The position numbers were made by a program, and so were the translations under genes. This document shows, one piece after another, positions 26,344 to 36,700 of a stretch of 40,046 nucleotides of DNA. The notes beneath the pieces are model-generated. The model searched no databases and had not been told where the DNA came from. It saw nothing but the letters and a program-made list of their open reading frames with translations. This DNA comes from Deltaproteobacteria bacterium (GTDB lineage Bacteria; Desulfobacterota; Syntrophia; Syntrophales; JAIPED01), in the NCBI GenBank assembly GCA_021737325.1, contig JAIPED010000011.1:1-40046 (forward strand). Direction: 5' to 3'. The stretch's first letter is position 1, and each line of letters begins with the position of its first letter.

Positions 26344-28413
26344 ATGATGGGTCAAGATAATAATTTTTTTAATCTGTATTCGCATGGCTTTGTTCGCCTC
26401 GCGGTGTGTGTTCCCCCTGTCCGCATTGCGGAGCCCCTTTACAACGCGCAGATGACGCTATCCCTGGCCAAGCAAGCGCAAGCAGGCGCGGCGGTCTTTG
26501 CCGTTTTTCCTGAGTTGGGGATTTCCGCCTATTCCAACGAGGATCTTTTTCAGCAGGAAGTGTTGTTGCAAAGCTCGTTGAACGCCTTGGAATGGCTTGT
26601 TAAAGAAACCAAAAAGTTGAAGCTCGCCATTGCCGTGGGCGTGCCGTTGAGGGTTGCCAATCGGTTGTTTAATTGCGGCGTTGTTATTTGCCAGGGAAAA
26701 ATACACGGGGTGGCGGTAAAATCATACCTGCCTAACTACCGCGAGTTTTATGAAGCGCGGCAATTTTCTCCCGCATTTCAAGCCACCAGCAAGACAATTA
26801 CTCTCTGCGGTCAAGAGGAAATCCCCTTTGGCAACGATCTTCTTTTTCAAGCCACGGATATTCCCCATTGCAGCATCTATCTGGAAATCTGCGAGGATCT
26901 GTGGGTGCCAGTGCCCCCCTCGTCGTTTGCCTGTCTAGCGGGTGCAACCATTGTCGGCAATCTTTCGGCTTCCAACATTACCATTGGCAAGGCGGATTAT
27001 CGCCACGCCCTCGCATCCACCCATTCGGCGCGGTGCCTCTGCGCTTATCTCTATGCCGCGGCGGGGTTTGGCGAATCCACCACCGATTTGGCCTGGGATG
27101 GGCAATCGCTGATTTATGAAAACGGCACCATGCTTGCCGCTTCGCAGCGATTTTCCGCAAAGGCAGAGATCGTTTTTGGCGATGTAGATTTGGATCGCTT
27201 GGCGCAAGATCGTTTACGGATGGGGACCTTCGGCGAAAACACCCGTGAGCATAGCGCTATCGTTTCCCGTTTTCGTAGGATCAACATCCCCCTGCAAGGG
27301 GTTAAAAAAAAAAGACTATTGCTAAATAGGGATCTCCCCCGATTTGTTTATATTCCCGCCAAGGAAAGCGCACGGGAACAGACCTGCTTTGAAGCCTATA
27401 ACATTCAGGTAAATGGTTTGGCGCAACGCATTCAGTCTTCTGGGCTTAAAAACGCGATTATCGGCGTTTCTGGCGGCATTGATTCTACCCATGCACTGCT
27501 CGTTGTTGCCCGCACGATGGACACCCTGGGACTCTCTCGCAAGAACATCAAGGGCTACACCCTTCCCGGCTTTGCTACGACAGCTAGAACCTATTCCAAT
27601 TCTTTACGCTTAATGCAGGCGCTGGGGGTTGAAGCCAATGAGATTGATATCAAACCCAGTTGTTTGCAGATGATGAAGGATATTGGCCATCCCTACGCTA
27701 CGGGGGAAAAGCTCTACGATCTTTCCTTTGAAAATATTCAGGCGGGAGAGCGCACTTCTCATCTCTTCCGTCTTGCCAACTTTCATCAAGGAATGGTCAT
27801 CGGCACGGGGGATTTAAGCGAATTGGCTTTAGGCTGGTGTACCTACGGGGTGGGAGACCACATGGCGCATTACGCGCTCAATGCTTGCGTTCCCAAAACG
27901 CTGATAAGCTATCTCATCCGCTGGGTTGCCGATGCGCAGCTTTTTTCCTCTACGGTTTCGGCAGTACTCTACGATATTCTCGCCACCGAGATTAGCCCCG
28001 AGTTAATACCAGGCGATGATAATAATGAGCCTGCGCAAAAAACCGAGGCAATCATTGGCCCGTATGAGCTACAGGATTTTAATATGTACTACATTACCCG
28101 CTTTGGTTATCTGCCGAGCAAGGTGGCGTTTATGGCTTATAACGCTTGGCATGATAAAAATCGTGGCATCTGGCTGGCGGATGTTCCGCAGGAAGAGCAG
28201 CATGAATACACGATAGGGGAGATTAAAAAATGGCTCGGGGTGTTTCTGTTTCGCTTTTTTCAAACAAGCCAGTACAAGCGTTCCTGCATTCCTAACAGCC
28301 CGAAGGTGGGTTCCGGCGGGTCGCTTTCTCCCCGTGGCGATTACCGCGCTCCGAGCGATGCTACCGCCACAATCTGGTTAGAAAACTTAAAACAAGTGCC
28401 CGAAGAGGAATGA
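26344..28413 (+). CDS. nadE: Glutamine-dependent NAD+ synthase
   Basis: A 689-residue two-domain enzyme making NAD+ from nicotinic acid adenine dinucleotide, using ammonia released from glutamine. The nitrilase-like glutaminase domain has the triad Glu57 (VFPELG), Lys126 (VAVKSYLPNYREFYEARQF) and Cys183 (LEICEDLWVP). The synthetase domain begins with the P-loop GVSGGIDSTHAL (about residue 375), followed by GTGDLSELALGW and the C-terminal segment FFQTSQYKRSCIPNSPKVG, which is typical of long-form bacterial NadE. It starts two bases after folE2, with a second in-frame ATG right after the first. It ends three bases before the small zinc-ribbon gene. Confidence 0.95.
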   Translation: MMGQDNNFFNLYSHGFVRLAVCVPPVRIAEPLYNAQMTLSLAKQAQAGAAVFAVFPELGISAYSNEDLFQQEVLLQSSLNALEWLVKETKKLKLAIAVGVPLRVANRLFNCGVVICQGKIHGVAVKSYLPNYREFYEARQFSPAFQATSKTITLCGQEEIPFGNDLLFQATDIPHCSIYLEICEDLWVPVPPSSFACLAGATIVGNLSASNITIGKADYRHALASTHSARCLCAYLYAAAGFGESTTDLAWDGQSLIYENGTMLAASQRFSAKAEIVFGDVDLDRLAQDRLRMGTFGENTREHSAIVSRFRRINIPLQGVKKKRLLLNRDLPRFVYIPAKESAREQTCFEAYNIQVNGLAQRIQSSGLKNAIIGVSGGIDSTHALLVVARTMDTLGLSRKNIKGYTLPGFATTARTYSNSLRLMQALGVEANEIDIKPSCLQMMKDIGHPYATGEKLYDLSFENIQAGERTSHLFRLANFHQGMVIGTGDLSELALGWCTYGVGDHMAHYALNACVPKTLISYLIRWVADAQLFSSTVSAVLYDILATEISPELIPGDDNNEPAQKTEAIIGPYELQDFNMYYITRFGYLPSKVAFMAYNAWHDKNRGIWLADVPQEEQHEYTIGEIKKWLGVFLFRFFQTSQYKRSCIPNSPKVGSGGSLSPRGDYRAPSDATATIWLENLKQVPEEE

Positions 28414-28416
28414 AAT

Positions 28417-28608
28417 ATGAAAGAAAACTTTCGCGATTTTGAAGCAACGGAGCTATTCTGTCCGCGGTGCCGCCGCGCCGTTCCCGTCCGCAAGCGATTA
28501 TTCCTTATTTTGTCCAGCGGCGAAAAATACGACTACACCTGCGTCTATTGCGGAATGTCCGTGGGTGAAAAAACATCTTCGGATGGTTCCTCGCCACAGG
28601 TGTTTTAA
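28417..28608 (+). CDS. Small zinc-ribbon protein
   Basis: A 63-residue protein with two CxxC pairs, CPRC (Cys15, Cys18) and CVYC (Cys42, Cys45), 23 residues apart: a typical zinc-ribbon spacing. The knuckles are joined by basic and hydrophobic segments (VPVRKRLFLILSSG). No enzymatic domain is visible; binding of nucleic acid or protein is likely but not shown. It lies three bases after nadE, with a GAGGAA site, and so belongs to its operon. The next gene, a helicase, has its own strong ribosome site 54 bases further on. Confidence 0.8.
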   Translation: MKENFRDFEATELFCPRCRRAVPVRKRLFLILSSGEKYDYTCVYCGMSVGEKTSSDGSSPQVF

Positions 28609-28662
28609 AGAAAAGATGAGGCAGATCCACCGAGATGAAGGGCTAAAAAGGAGAGGATTCTT

Positions 28663-31600
28663 ATGCCGAATAATTTCATTACCAACGCCACTTCCAAAAA
28701 CCTCCGCCACCGCATTGTTGAATTAATCGGAAAGAGCCAAGAATTAAATTTTCTTGTGGGATTTTTCTATTTTTCCGGAATCCAAGAACTCTATCAGGGT
28801 ATCAAGGAGAACAAAGCAGCAGTGCTCAAAGTCCTGGTTGGTTTGAATGTTGATAAAAAAGCATCTTTTATTTGGGAAGTTGGCAAGGCTGAGCCCAAAA
28901 GTGACGATGAGATTACTTTGGATTATTTTGCATCCCTCAGAAAATCTCTCAATACCCCTGAATTTGATACTCAAGAATTTTATGAGCAGTCCATGTTTTT
29001 TATTAATCTTATTCGTGAAGGCAGACTAGTTATTCGTAAAACCCGTCGCCCTAACCATTCAAAATTATACATTTTTCTCCTTGAAGAGGGGCAAACAAGT
29101 CGTCAGCGATTTATTACAGGGAGTAGCAACCTCACCCGTGCGGGATTAAGTACTCAAGATGAGTTTAATGTGGAGATTGGCGATTATGGGTTTGACGATG
29201 CTCTATGTTATTTTAACGCGCTTTGGAAAGAATCAGCGGAAATTACCGAACATGAAGAAACGAAGCAAAAGTTGTTGGAAGTTTTAGAAAAAGGAACATT
29301 GGTAAATCCCCATGTAACGCCGTTTGTTGCTTACTGTCTTGCCCTTAAAACATATTTAGATTCCTTTAGCTCGGGGCGCATCAAGGATTCTATCCCTGAA
29401 TTGATGGAAGCTAACGGTTATATTCCATACCGTTACCAATTGGATGCCATTCAACAAGCGTTAGCGATATTAGAAAAGCATCACGGAGTAATCATTGCGG
29501 ATGTTGTGGGGTTAGGAAAAACCGTTATCGCGTGTGCAATTGCCAACAGCCTAGGAAAGCGAGGGATTATCATCTGTCCACCTGCCTTGATTGACCGTTA
29601 CGGGGCTTCAGGATGGGAAAAATACAAAGAAGATTTTAAACTCTGGGGGTGGAATGTTTTTTCAGTGGGCGAGTTGAATCGGGCTTTAGCATTTTTAACG
29701 GAAAAGAACGACATTGAAGTTGTTATTATAGATGAGGCGCACCGTTTTCGTAATCAGGATACTCAAGGATATGAGCATCTTAAAAATATTTGTCGCAACA
29801 AACAGGTTATTTTACTTACCGCTACGCCGTTTAATAATCGTCCTGCCGACATATTATCACTTCTCAAACTTTTTATTTTGCCCAAAAAATCGTCCATATC
29901 TCTTGATAACAACCTCGCAGGCAAATTTGCAATTTTTGGCGCCACTTTCGATAAGCTTGGATACATCAAAAAAAACGGGAATTCTCCCGATCCCGATAAG
30001 CGCGCAAAAGCTACGGATTACTATTTTGCGCTTTTTGGAGAGAGGCCAATAGATATTAAAAAAGTGGATGCTCACAGCAAACTACTTGCGGCGGAGATGC
30101 GCGATGTTCTTGAACCTGTAACAATTAGACGCAATCGTTTGGATTTACTCAACGACCCAGTTTATAAGCAGGAAATTCCCGAATTTTCCAAAGTTACCGC
30201 CCCTCAGGAATGGTTTTTTGAGCTATCATATTCTCAATCCCTTTTTTACGATGAAATTTTACGCGAATATTTTGGCGAAAATTCAGAGATAAGCCGGTTT
30301 AAAGGAGCAATCTATAGACCGTTTGAGTATGAAAAAGGAATTGTCGGAGCAAAAACTTACGAAAAGCAGGAAGAAAAAGGAGGTCAGCAATTAACTCAAC
30401 AGCGCAACCTTTTTGATTTTATGCGACGGATGTTGGTCAAGCGTTTTGAAAGCTCGTTTGGCGCGTTTGCCCAAAGCATTGACAATTTTTTGCGCGTTTT
30501 GCACGCCGTGCAGGACTTTGTGCAAAAAACAGGGAAATACATTTTGGATAGAGACCTTTTAGAGAAATTGTTGGAAAGAGATGAGGAGGAAATAGAAACC
30601 AGTCTGTTAGAATATGAAAAAGAGTTGCTCAACAAGCGATACCCAAAAAACCATAAAGTTTACCACCCGGAAAATTTTGTCGATAAGGAGGGATTCTTCC
30701 GTGACATTCAATCAGACATTGAAATGTTTGGAGAAATTCAGAGTAAACTAGACAATCTAAATTTAATAGCGGAAGATCCGAAGGTTGCGTGTCTCTTAGA
30801 AAACATCCAAAGCGAACTTGCAAAAAACAACGAACGCAAAATCATAGTCTTTACCGAATATGTTGATACGCTGAAACACATTGAACCATCGTTGCGAAAA
30901 GTTTTTGATAAACGCCTATTGGTAATATGTGGGAGCATTGGGGCGAGCCATATAGAACAAATCAACAGCAATTTTGATGCCTCATACAAAAAGCAACGCA
31001 ATGATTTCGATGTTTTGCTTACTACCGACAAACTTTCCGAAGGATTTAATCTTAATCGGGCAGGCTTGGTTATCAATTACGATATACCATGGAACCCCGT
31101 GCGGGTAATTCAGCGCGTGGGGCGCATCAACCGTATTAGTAAAAAAGTTTTTGAAGAAATTGGCATCGTTAATTTTTTCCCCACCGAACGCGGAGCACAG
31201 TTGGTTCAATCTCGGGAAATTGCCGCCAACAAAATGTTTCTTATTCATAGTGCGCTCGGCGAGGACGCATGTATTTTTGATGCCGATGAAGAACCAACAC
31301 CCGCAAGGCTTTATGAAAAAATAAAAATCAACCCCGAGGCGTTGGAGGATGTCAGCTTTTTTACAAAGGTGCGCCAAGAGTTTGCGCGGATAAAAGAACA
31401 AAATCCTGATATTGAAGAAGAATTAGCCACATACCCACCTCGCATAAAAGTTGCGAAATGCTTTTCTGAAGACGAACTCTTAATTATTTATAAGAAAGAC
31501 CGCGTCTATGTAAGCTCCATGACCGAGGAGGAAGATGCCCATCCACAAACCATAACATTTGCTGACGCGTTGGCAAAAATTGCCTGTGACGAAACGGAAC

Positions 31601-31998
31601 CCAAGGTTGCTCTCAGTGATACATTTTGGACTCGCTATGAGCAGATAAAGAATTTTACGGTTGATGCCAAACGAGCGAATATTGAGCAAAGTTTGGAACA
31701 AAGGGCGCTAAACAACCTCAATACCCTCTTGCAGATTAGAGAAGCCTTAACACTGACTTTGCTGAAAGAATTTTTACGAACGCTCAGGGAGGATATAATT
31801 GATTATGGAACATTGCCCGATTATACCCTGCGAACAATAGCAGGATGGGACCACAAGAAAATAGAAACAACTGTTAGGGAGATTTCTAACTTGCGGGATG
31901 AGCTCGGTGCCGATTATCTACAAAAGGAAAAATACCGCCTTGCCAAACTGGAAAAAGAAATAATAATCGCCATTGAAAACAGGGTGTTGGGAAAATGA
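28663..31998 (+). CDS. PLD-nuclease/SNF2-family helicase fusion
   Basis: An 1111-residue protein. Residues 1-200 form a phospholipase-D-like domain: LVGFFYFSGIQELY, then HSKLYIF (His132, Lys134) and TGSSNLTRAG (GSSN 153-156). The Asp of the usual HxKx4D is absent, as in the BfiI-type nuclease, leaving His, Lys and Asn. Residues 250 onward are a two-lobe SNF2 motor: DVVGLGKT (280-287), DEAH (357-360), TATPF (386-390), IIVFTEYVDTLK (around 726), and TTDKLSEGFNLNRAG plus NPVRVIQRVGRINRI near 805. About 300 extra residues follow. It overlaps the next gene by four bases (ATGA). This composition fits a DNA-translocating defence enzyme. Confidence 0.88.
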   Translation: MPNNFITNATSKNLRHRIVELIGKSQELNFLVGFFYFSGIQELYQGIKENKAAVLKVLVGLNVDKKASFIWEVGKAEPKSDDEITLDYFASLRKSLNTPEFDTQEFYEQSMFFINLIREGRLVIRKTRRPNHSKLYIFLLEEGQTSRQRFITGSSNLTRAGLSTQDEFNVEIGDYGFDDALCYFNALWKESAEITEHEETKQKLLEVLEKGTLVNPHVTPFVAYCLALKTYLDSFSSGRIKDSIPELMEANGYIPYRYQLDAIQQALAILEKHHGVIIADVVGLGKTVIACAIANSLGKRGIIICPPALIDRYGASGWEKYKEDFKLWGWNVFSVGELNRALAFLTEKNDIEVVIIDEAHRFRNQDTQGYEHLKNICRNKQVILLTATPFNNRPADILSLLKLFILPKKSSISLDNNLAGKFAIFGATFDKLGYIKKNGNSPDPDKRAKATDYYFALFGERPIDIKKVDAHSKLLAAEMRDVLEPVTIRRNRLDLLNDPVYKQEIPEFSKVTAPQEWFFELSYSQSLFYDEILREYFGENSEISRFKGAIYRPFEYEKGIVGAKTYEKQEEKGGQQLTQQRNLFDFMRRMLVKRFESSFGAFAQSIDNFLRVLHAVQDFVQKTGKYILDRDLLEKLLERDEEEIETSLLEYEKELLNKRYPKNHKVYHPENFVDKEGFFRDIQSDIEMFGEIQSKLDNLNLIAEDPKVACLLENIQSELAKNNERKIIVFTEYVDTLKHIEPSLRKVFDKRLLVICGSIGASHIEQINSNFDASYKKQRNDFDVLLTTDKLSEGFNLNRAGLVINYDIPWNPVRVIQRVGRINRISKKVFEEIGIVNFFPTERGAQLVQSREIAANKMFLIHSALGEDACIFDADEEPTPARLYEKIKINPEALEDVSFFTKVRQEFARIKEQNPDIEEELATYPPRIKVAKCFSEDELLIIYKKDRVYVSSMTEEEDAHPQTITFADALAKIACDETEPKVALSDTFWTRYEQIKNFTVDAKRANIEQSLEQRALNNLNTLLQIREALTLTLLKEFLRTLREDIIDYGTLPDYTLRTIAGWDHKKIETTVREISNLRDELGADYLQKEKYRLAKLEKEIIIAIENRVLGK

Positions 31999-33647
31999 TT
32001 AAGACTACCAAGGAACAATTGGAAAGATTTCTTTCTCAACCAGAAGGAGAAAACCTTGAGTTTAAGCAGGCAAAAAACAGCTTTAGCGAGTCCAATGACC
32101 TTCCCGATTACTGTGCGGCATTGGCAAATGAAGAAGGTGGCAAGCTCATACTAGGTGTTCACGATAGCGAGAAAACTCCTGATAGAAAAAGGAAAGTAGT
32201 TGGTAGCGAAGCTTTTAAGGATACCCACACCAAGTTGTCCATAAAACTTTACTCCGCATTAAAAATAAGGATTGATGTTGAAGAGCTGTTTTATAAAAAC
32301 AAACGCGTTCTCATTTTTCATGTTCCTTCGCGCCCAAAAGGGCAAATTATACAGTCAACTGGTAAATACAGATATCCAATGCGAGCGGGCGCTTCGCTTG
32401 TTGAAATGAGTTCGGACCAGCTCAAAAAAATGCTTACCGAAAACGAACCTGATTTTTCCGCAGAAATCGTCAGAGGGGTAGAGATTAAAGATGTCGATGT
32501 TAAAGCGGTAAAAGCCTTTCAGGAGTTATGGTCGAAGAAACCAAACAATCCAGGTACCCCACCGTTTAACACCGAAAAAACGCTTCGTCGCATCAATGCG
32601 ATGACAGACAAAGGAATAACGCGGGCGGGGCTAATTCTGTTTGGCAGGGCGGAAAAAATAAGCGAGTTTCTTCCCTGTAGTGAAGTTTGTTTTGAGTGGC
32701 GACAAGACTTCAGAAAAATTTCTCACGACTATCGCCGCGATTGGCGGGGACCATTTTTCCTGATTATGGATGAAATTTGGGATGCGATTGATGCCCGTAA
32801 TATTCGGTTCCCTTTTCAGCAAGGCCTATTCCAAGGCGACATAATGGCATTTGATAAAGAAGTTATCCGTGAGGCGTTGCTAAACGCCGTTACTCACCGT
32901 GATTATCATATTACTGGCGGATCAATTTTTATCAAGGCTTCGCCACAAAGCTTTTCCATCAGTAGTCCTGGTGGCTTCGTTGCGGGTATCACCCCAGAGA
33001 ATATTTTCACGAAGAGTTTGCCTCGTAACCGCCTTATTGCCGAGATATTCCAGTTTGCAGGTTTGGTGGAACGCTCGGGGCAAGGTATGGATAAAATATT
33101 TCGTCCAACGATTGCATACGGGAAGGGATCCCCTAGTTTTGATGGTAGCGATGACTCTGAGGTAAAGCTCACCATTCCTGCCCAGGTGGAAGATATTAAA
33201 TTTGTCGCTTTTATTGAGAAGGTAACCAATACAACACAGGAATACCTCTCCTTTGAAGAAATGCGTGAGTTAGAACTGCTACGGAAGAGCAAAAAAGTGA
33301 AAACCCTCCAATTCCGAAAACGCTTTTTGGAATTGGGGATAGTGGAACAAGTTGGCAACACCAAGGGGGCGTTTTATACGCTGTCTCCTCTTTGGTATGA
33401 GGGCCTTGGCGCGCAGGGAGAACATACAAGGGTGGTAGGTTTGTCGCGCAGTCAAAATAAGGAACTGATTCTGGAACATTTGAGGAGAAACAAGAAAGGC
33501 GCGGTCAACAATGATTTTAGGAATGCGTTGAAGCTCCCAGCTAATGTTGTGAGGAATATACTTATGGAGCTCAAACAGGCGGGAAAAATCCGTTTTGAAG
33601 GCTCGAAAAAGGCGGGCAGATGGTTCATAGAAACCTCAGAGAAATAA
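31995..33647 (+). CDS. AlbA_2/Schlafen-domain and GHKL-ATPase protein
   Basis: A 550-residue protein. The N-terminal AlbA_2 (Schlafen-like) domain is GENLEFKQAKNSFSESNDLPDYCAALANEEGG, with GKLILGVHD. The HATPase_c_4 (GHKL) domain lies around residues 285-375: EVIREALLNAVTHRDYH (the N-box), FSISSPGGFVAGITPENIF and SGQGMDKIF. The C-terminus (about 480-550) looks like a winged helix (LEHLRRNKKGAVNN). Such proteins are often called transcriptional regulators, but they also occur within defence loci. It overlaps the helicase gene by four bases and its stop codon is part of the 11-bp repeat that precedes the methyltransferase. Confidence 0.85.
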   Translation: MIKTTKEQLERFLSQPEGENLEFKQAKNSFSESNDLPDYCAALANEEGGKLILGVHDSEKTPDRKRKVVGSEAFKDTHTKLSIKLYSALKIRIDVEELFYKNKRVLIFHVPSRPKGQIIQSTGKYRYPMRAGASLVEMSSDQLKKMLTENEPDFSAEIVRGVEIKDVDVKAVKAFQELWSKKPNNPGTPPFNTEKTLRRINAMTDKGITRAGLILFGRAEKISEFLPCSEVCFEWRQDFRKISHDYRRDWRGPFFLIMDEIWDAIDARNIRFPFQQGLFQGDIMAFDKEVIREALLNAVTHRDYHITGGSIFIKASPQSFSISSPGGFVAGITPENIFTKSLPRNRLIAEIFQFAGLVERSGQGMDKIFRPTIAYGKGSPSFDGSDDSEVKLTIPAQVEDIKFVAFIEKVTNTTQEYLSFEEMRELELLRKSKKVKTLQFRKRFLELGIVEQVGNTKGAFYTLSPLWYEGLGAQGEHTRVVGLSRSQNKELILEHLRRNKKGAVNNDFRNALKLPANVVRNILMELKQAGKIRFEGSKKAGRWFIETSEK

Positions 33648-33696
33648 AAAATAGCTAAAAAATAGCTAAAAAATAGCTAAAAGATAGCTAATAGCT
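33646..33696. repeat. 11-bp tandem repeat with phased A-tracts
   Basis: Three perfect copies of AAAAAATAGCT (33646-33656, 33657-33667, 33668-33678), one copy with a single change (AAAAGATAGCT, 33679-33689), and a partial AATAGCT. The unit is close to one helical turn, so the A6 tracts face the same side and the DNA should be intrinsically curved. It starts within the stop codon of the ATPase gene and lies 29 bases before the methyltransferase start. Each unit carries an AGCT palindrome. Confidence 0.95.
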
Positions 33697-33724
33697 TGAA
33701 TTTTATGAACGATAACAATGCATT

Positions 33725-36700
33725 ATGAATGTAAGAATAAGTAGCAAAACTGGTTTTATTTTCAAAAATACCCGCGGACGGGAGCAAATGGGCAGGGAAA
33801 TTTTAGAGCGAATAATCGAAAACATTAGCAAGGCACAACATTCGCCAGCAGAGTGGAATTTACCTGTAAAGGATTTTGCCGACTTTTTCCGCACAAAAAG
33901 CCGTCGTTTTACTGCCACCACGGATTGTAAACTATCTTGTCATAATAGCGAACAGTTTCGAGATGGTGTTAAAATTGGCGAGATTCAATTTTCCAACAAC
34001 TCCGATGAAGCCTCTCTTTCTCTTTGCGCTTTTAAGGTCTGCGGAGAACTTTCCGAGCGTTCGGGTAAAAAAGCACAGTATGAAGAAGCCAAACGCTATC
34101 TAAAAGAAAATAACAACCTCTCAGCGGGAATTTTTATTTTTTATGATACGGCGGGGAACTTTCGCTTTTCGTTGGTTTATGCTGAATACAGCGGAATTAG
34201 ACGCGATTTTTCCCATTTCCGTCGCTTTACCTATTTTGTCAGCCCCGAATTTACCAATAAAACTTTTTTGCAACGAATTGGCGACGGCGATTTCTCAACA
34301 CTTGCCAATATCAAAGAGGCGTTTGCGGTAGAGAAGGTTACAAAAGAATTTTATCAAGAAATTGCCGCTTGGTATTATGTGGCGATCGATAATTGTCAAT
34401 TTCCCGTGGGCGCAGAAAAAGAGGCGGATGGTCGCAAGGTTGCTGTTATTCGTTTAGTTACTCGGATAATTTTTATTTGGTTTATGCGTGTGCGTGGTTT
34501 GGTTCCCAAGGAGCTTTTTGAAGAATCAATCTTACAATTGCTCCAAGATCCCTCGCCAACTAGTTCTTCGTATTATCACGGTATTCTACAGAATCTTTTT
34601 TTTGCGACCTTGAGTGTTGAACAAGACAATCGCCGTTTTACGGATGAGACGCGCGGGATAAGGGGGCATAACGACGATTTCGGAGACCACACCGTTTTTC
34701 GGTATCACGACCTGTTCCATGATCATAACCAGGCGATTGCCATCTTGCGTGAGATACCATTCCTTAACGGAGGGCTGTTTGAATGTTTGGATAATAAAGA
34801 AAAGCGTATCTATATTGATGGCTTTTCTCGCACCCTCAAAAATCGTCCCCTTGTTCCCAGCTATCTCTTTTTTGGCAAAGGAGATGGGGAAACCCCCAAG
34901 GGAATTTTTTCAATGCTATCCGCGTATAATTTCACCATTGATGAAAATTCTCCCATGGATCAAGAAGTCGCGTTAGACCCTGAACTGTTGGGAAGGGTGT
35001 TTGAGAATCTACTTGCCAACTTCAACCCTGAAACTTCCACAACCGCACGCAAGGCAACGGGCAGTTATTACACTCCTCGTGAAATTGTTGATTACATGGT
35101 TGCTGAAACGCTTAAAGAATATTTCCGTGAAACATTAGCCAGTTGCACCGAATCTTCCCTCCCGCCAAGCAAGGGTGGTGCTACCAAAGGCGAAGGGGTT
35201 GGCGGCAATATTGAAGAAAAACTTCATAACCTTTTTGATAATTCAGCATCCGGAAACCCTTTCAACGACACGGAAACCAAAGCGTTAATTCGCACCATAG
35301 AAAGCTGCCGTATCTGCGACCCTGCCGTCGGCTCGGGGGCATTCCCGATGGGGATACTTAACAAGATGGTTTTTGTTTTGCACAGGCTTGATCATGATTG
35401 TAAGATTTGGAAACAGACACACCTGGAAGCAACCGAAGCCATCGCGGACAGTGATAGCAGAGCCATTGCGTACAAGAGTATGCAGGATTTTTTCCAGAAA
35501 AAAAATCCCGACTACATCCGTAAGCTTCTCCTTATCCAAAACTGCATCTATGGCGTGGACATTCAGCAAATTGCGGTAGAAATTGCCAAGCTCCGCTTTT
35601 TCATCTCCCTCCTTGTTGATGAAACAATTGATCGTAATGAAAAGAATTGGAACATTCAGCCGCTTCCCAATCTTGATTATAAAATTGTCTGTGGCGATTC
35701 TCTGCTCGGGTTAGATGTTGGGCTTTGGGGGGCGGAATCTCTAAGAGAGATGGAAAAAACCAAGGTGCTGTATTTTAACGAAACCGATCCGCAGGAAAAA
35801 CAACGCCAAAAGGATAAAATCAATCAACTGATAGCTAAGCTGACCAAAGGTAACGGGGGCTTTGCGTATAATTTGTACTTCTCCGAAGTCTGCGGTGCGG
35901 ATAGCAGGGGAGGTTTTGATATTGTGATCGGCAACCCACCTTATATTCAACTGCAAAAAAACGGCGGAGCGCTTGCCGATAAGTACCAACTTTGTGGGTA
36001 TCAAACCTTTGCCCGCACGGGCGACATCTACGGTCTCTTTTATGAACAGGGTGTTCGCCTGTTAAAATTAGGCGGACACCTTTGCTTTATCACTTCCAAC
36101 TCATGGATGCGTGCTGGTTATGGAGCCAAATTGCGCGATTTTTTCCTCCAGCAAACGCCCAAGCTTTTGATTGATCTAGGTAGAGGGATTTTTGAAAACG
36201 CCACTGTCGATACGAACATTTTACTCCTTCAGAAGAGCAAGAGCTTTTCCCCTAAAATTTCATCAGGCATAAAAGCGGTAACACTAAAAAAGGAACCGAA
36301 TAGAGAGGTTGATATCGCCAAGCAGGTTGCTGTGGGAGCCGTTTACTTACGCAACCTTTCTGCCGCTACATGGTTTGTTGGCAACGAGGCGGAGCAATGC
36401 CTCAAGGAGAAAATTGAGCGCCTCGGCAGGCCGCTAAAGGATTGGGATGTTAATATTTATTACGGGATTAAAACGGGGCTTAACGATGCTTTTATCATTG
36501 ATACGCCGACCAAAGAACGACTTTGCGCCGAAGATCCCAAGAGTGCCGAGATATTAAAGCCGATTTTGCGCGGATGCGATATTAGTAGGTATTCTTATCA
36601 ATGGGCGGGGTTGTGGTTGCTTGCCAGTGGTTTTGATACCGATGTGCCCTTGTTATATCCTGCCATTTACAAACATCTCTTACAGTTTGAAGATAGGGCA

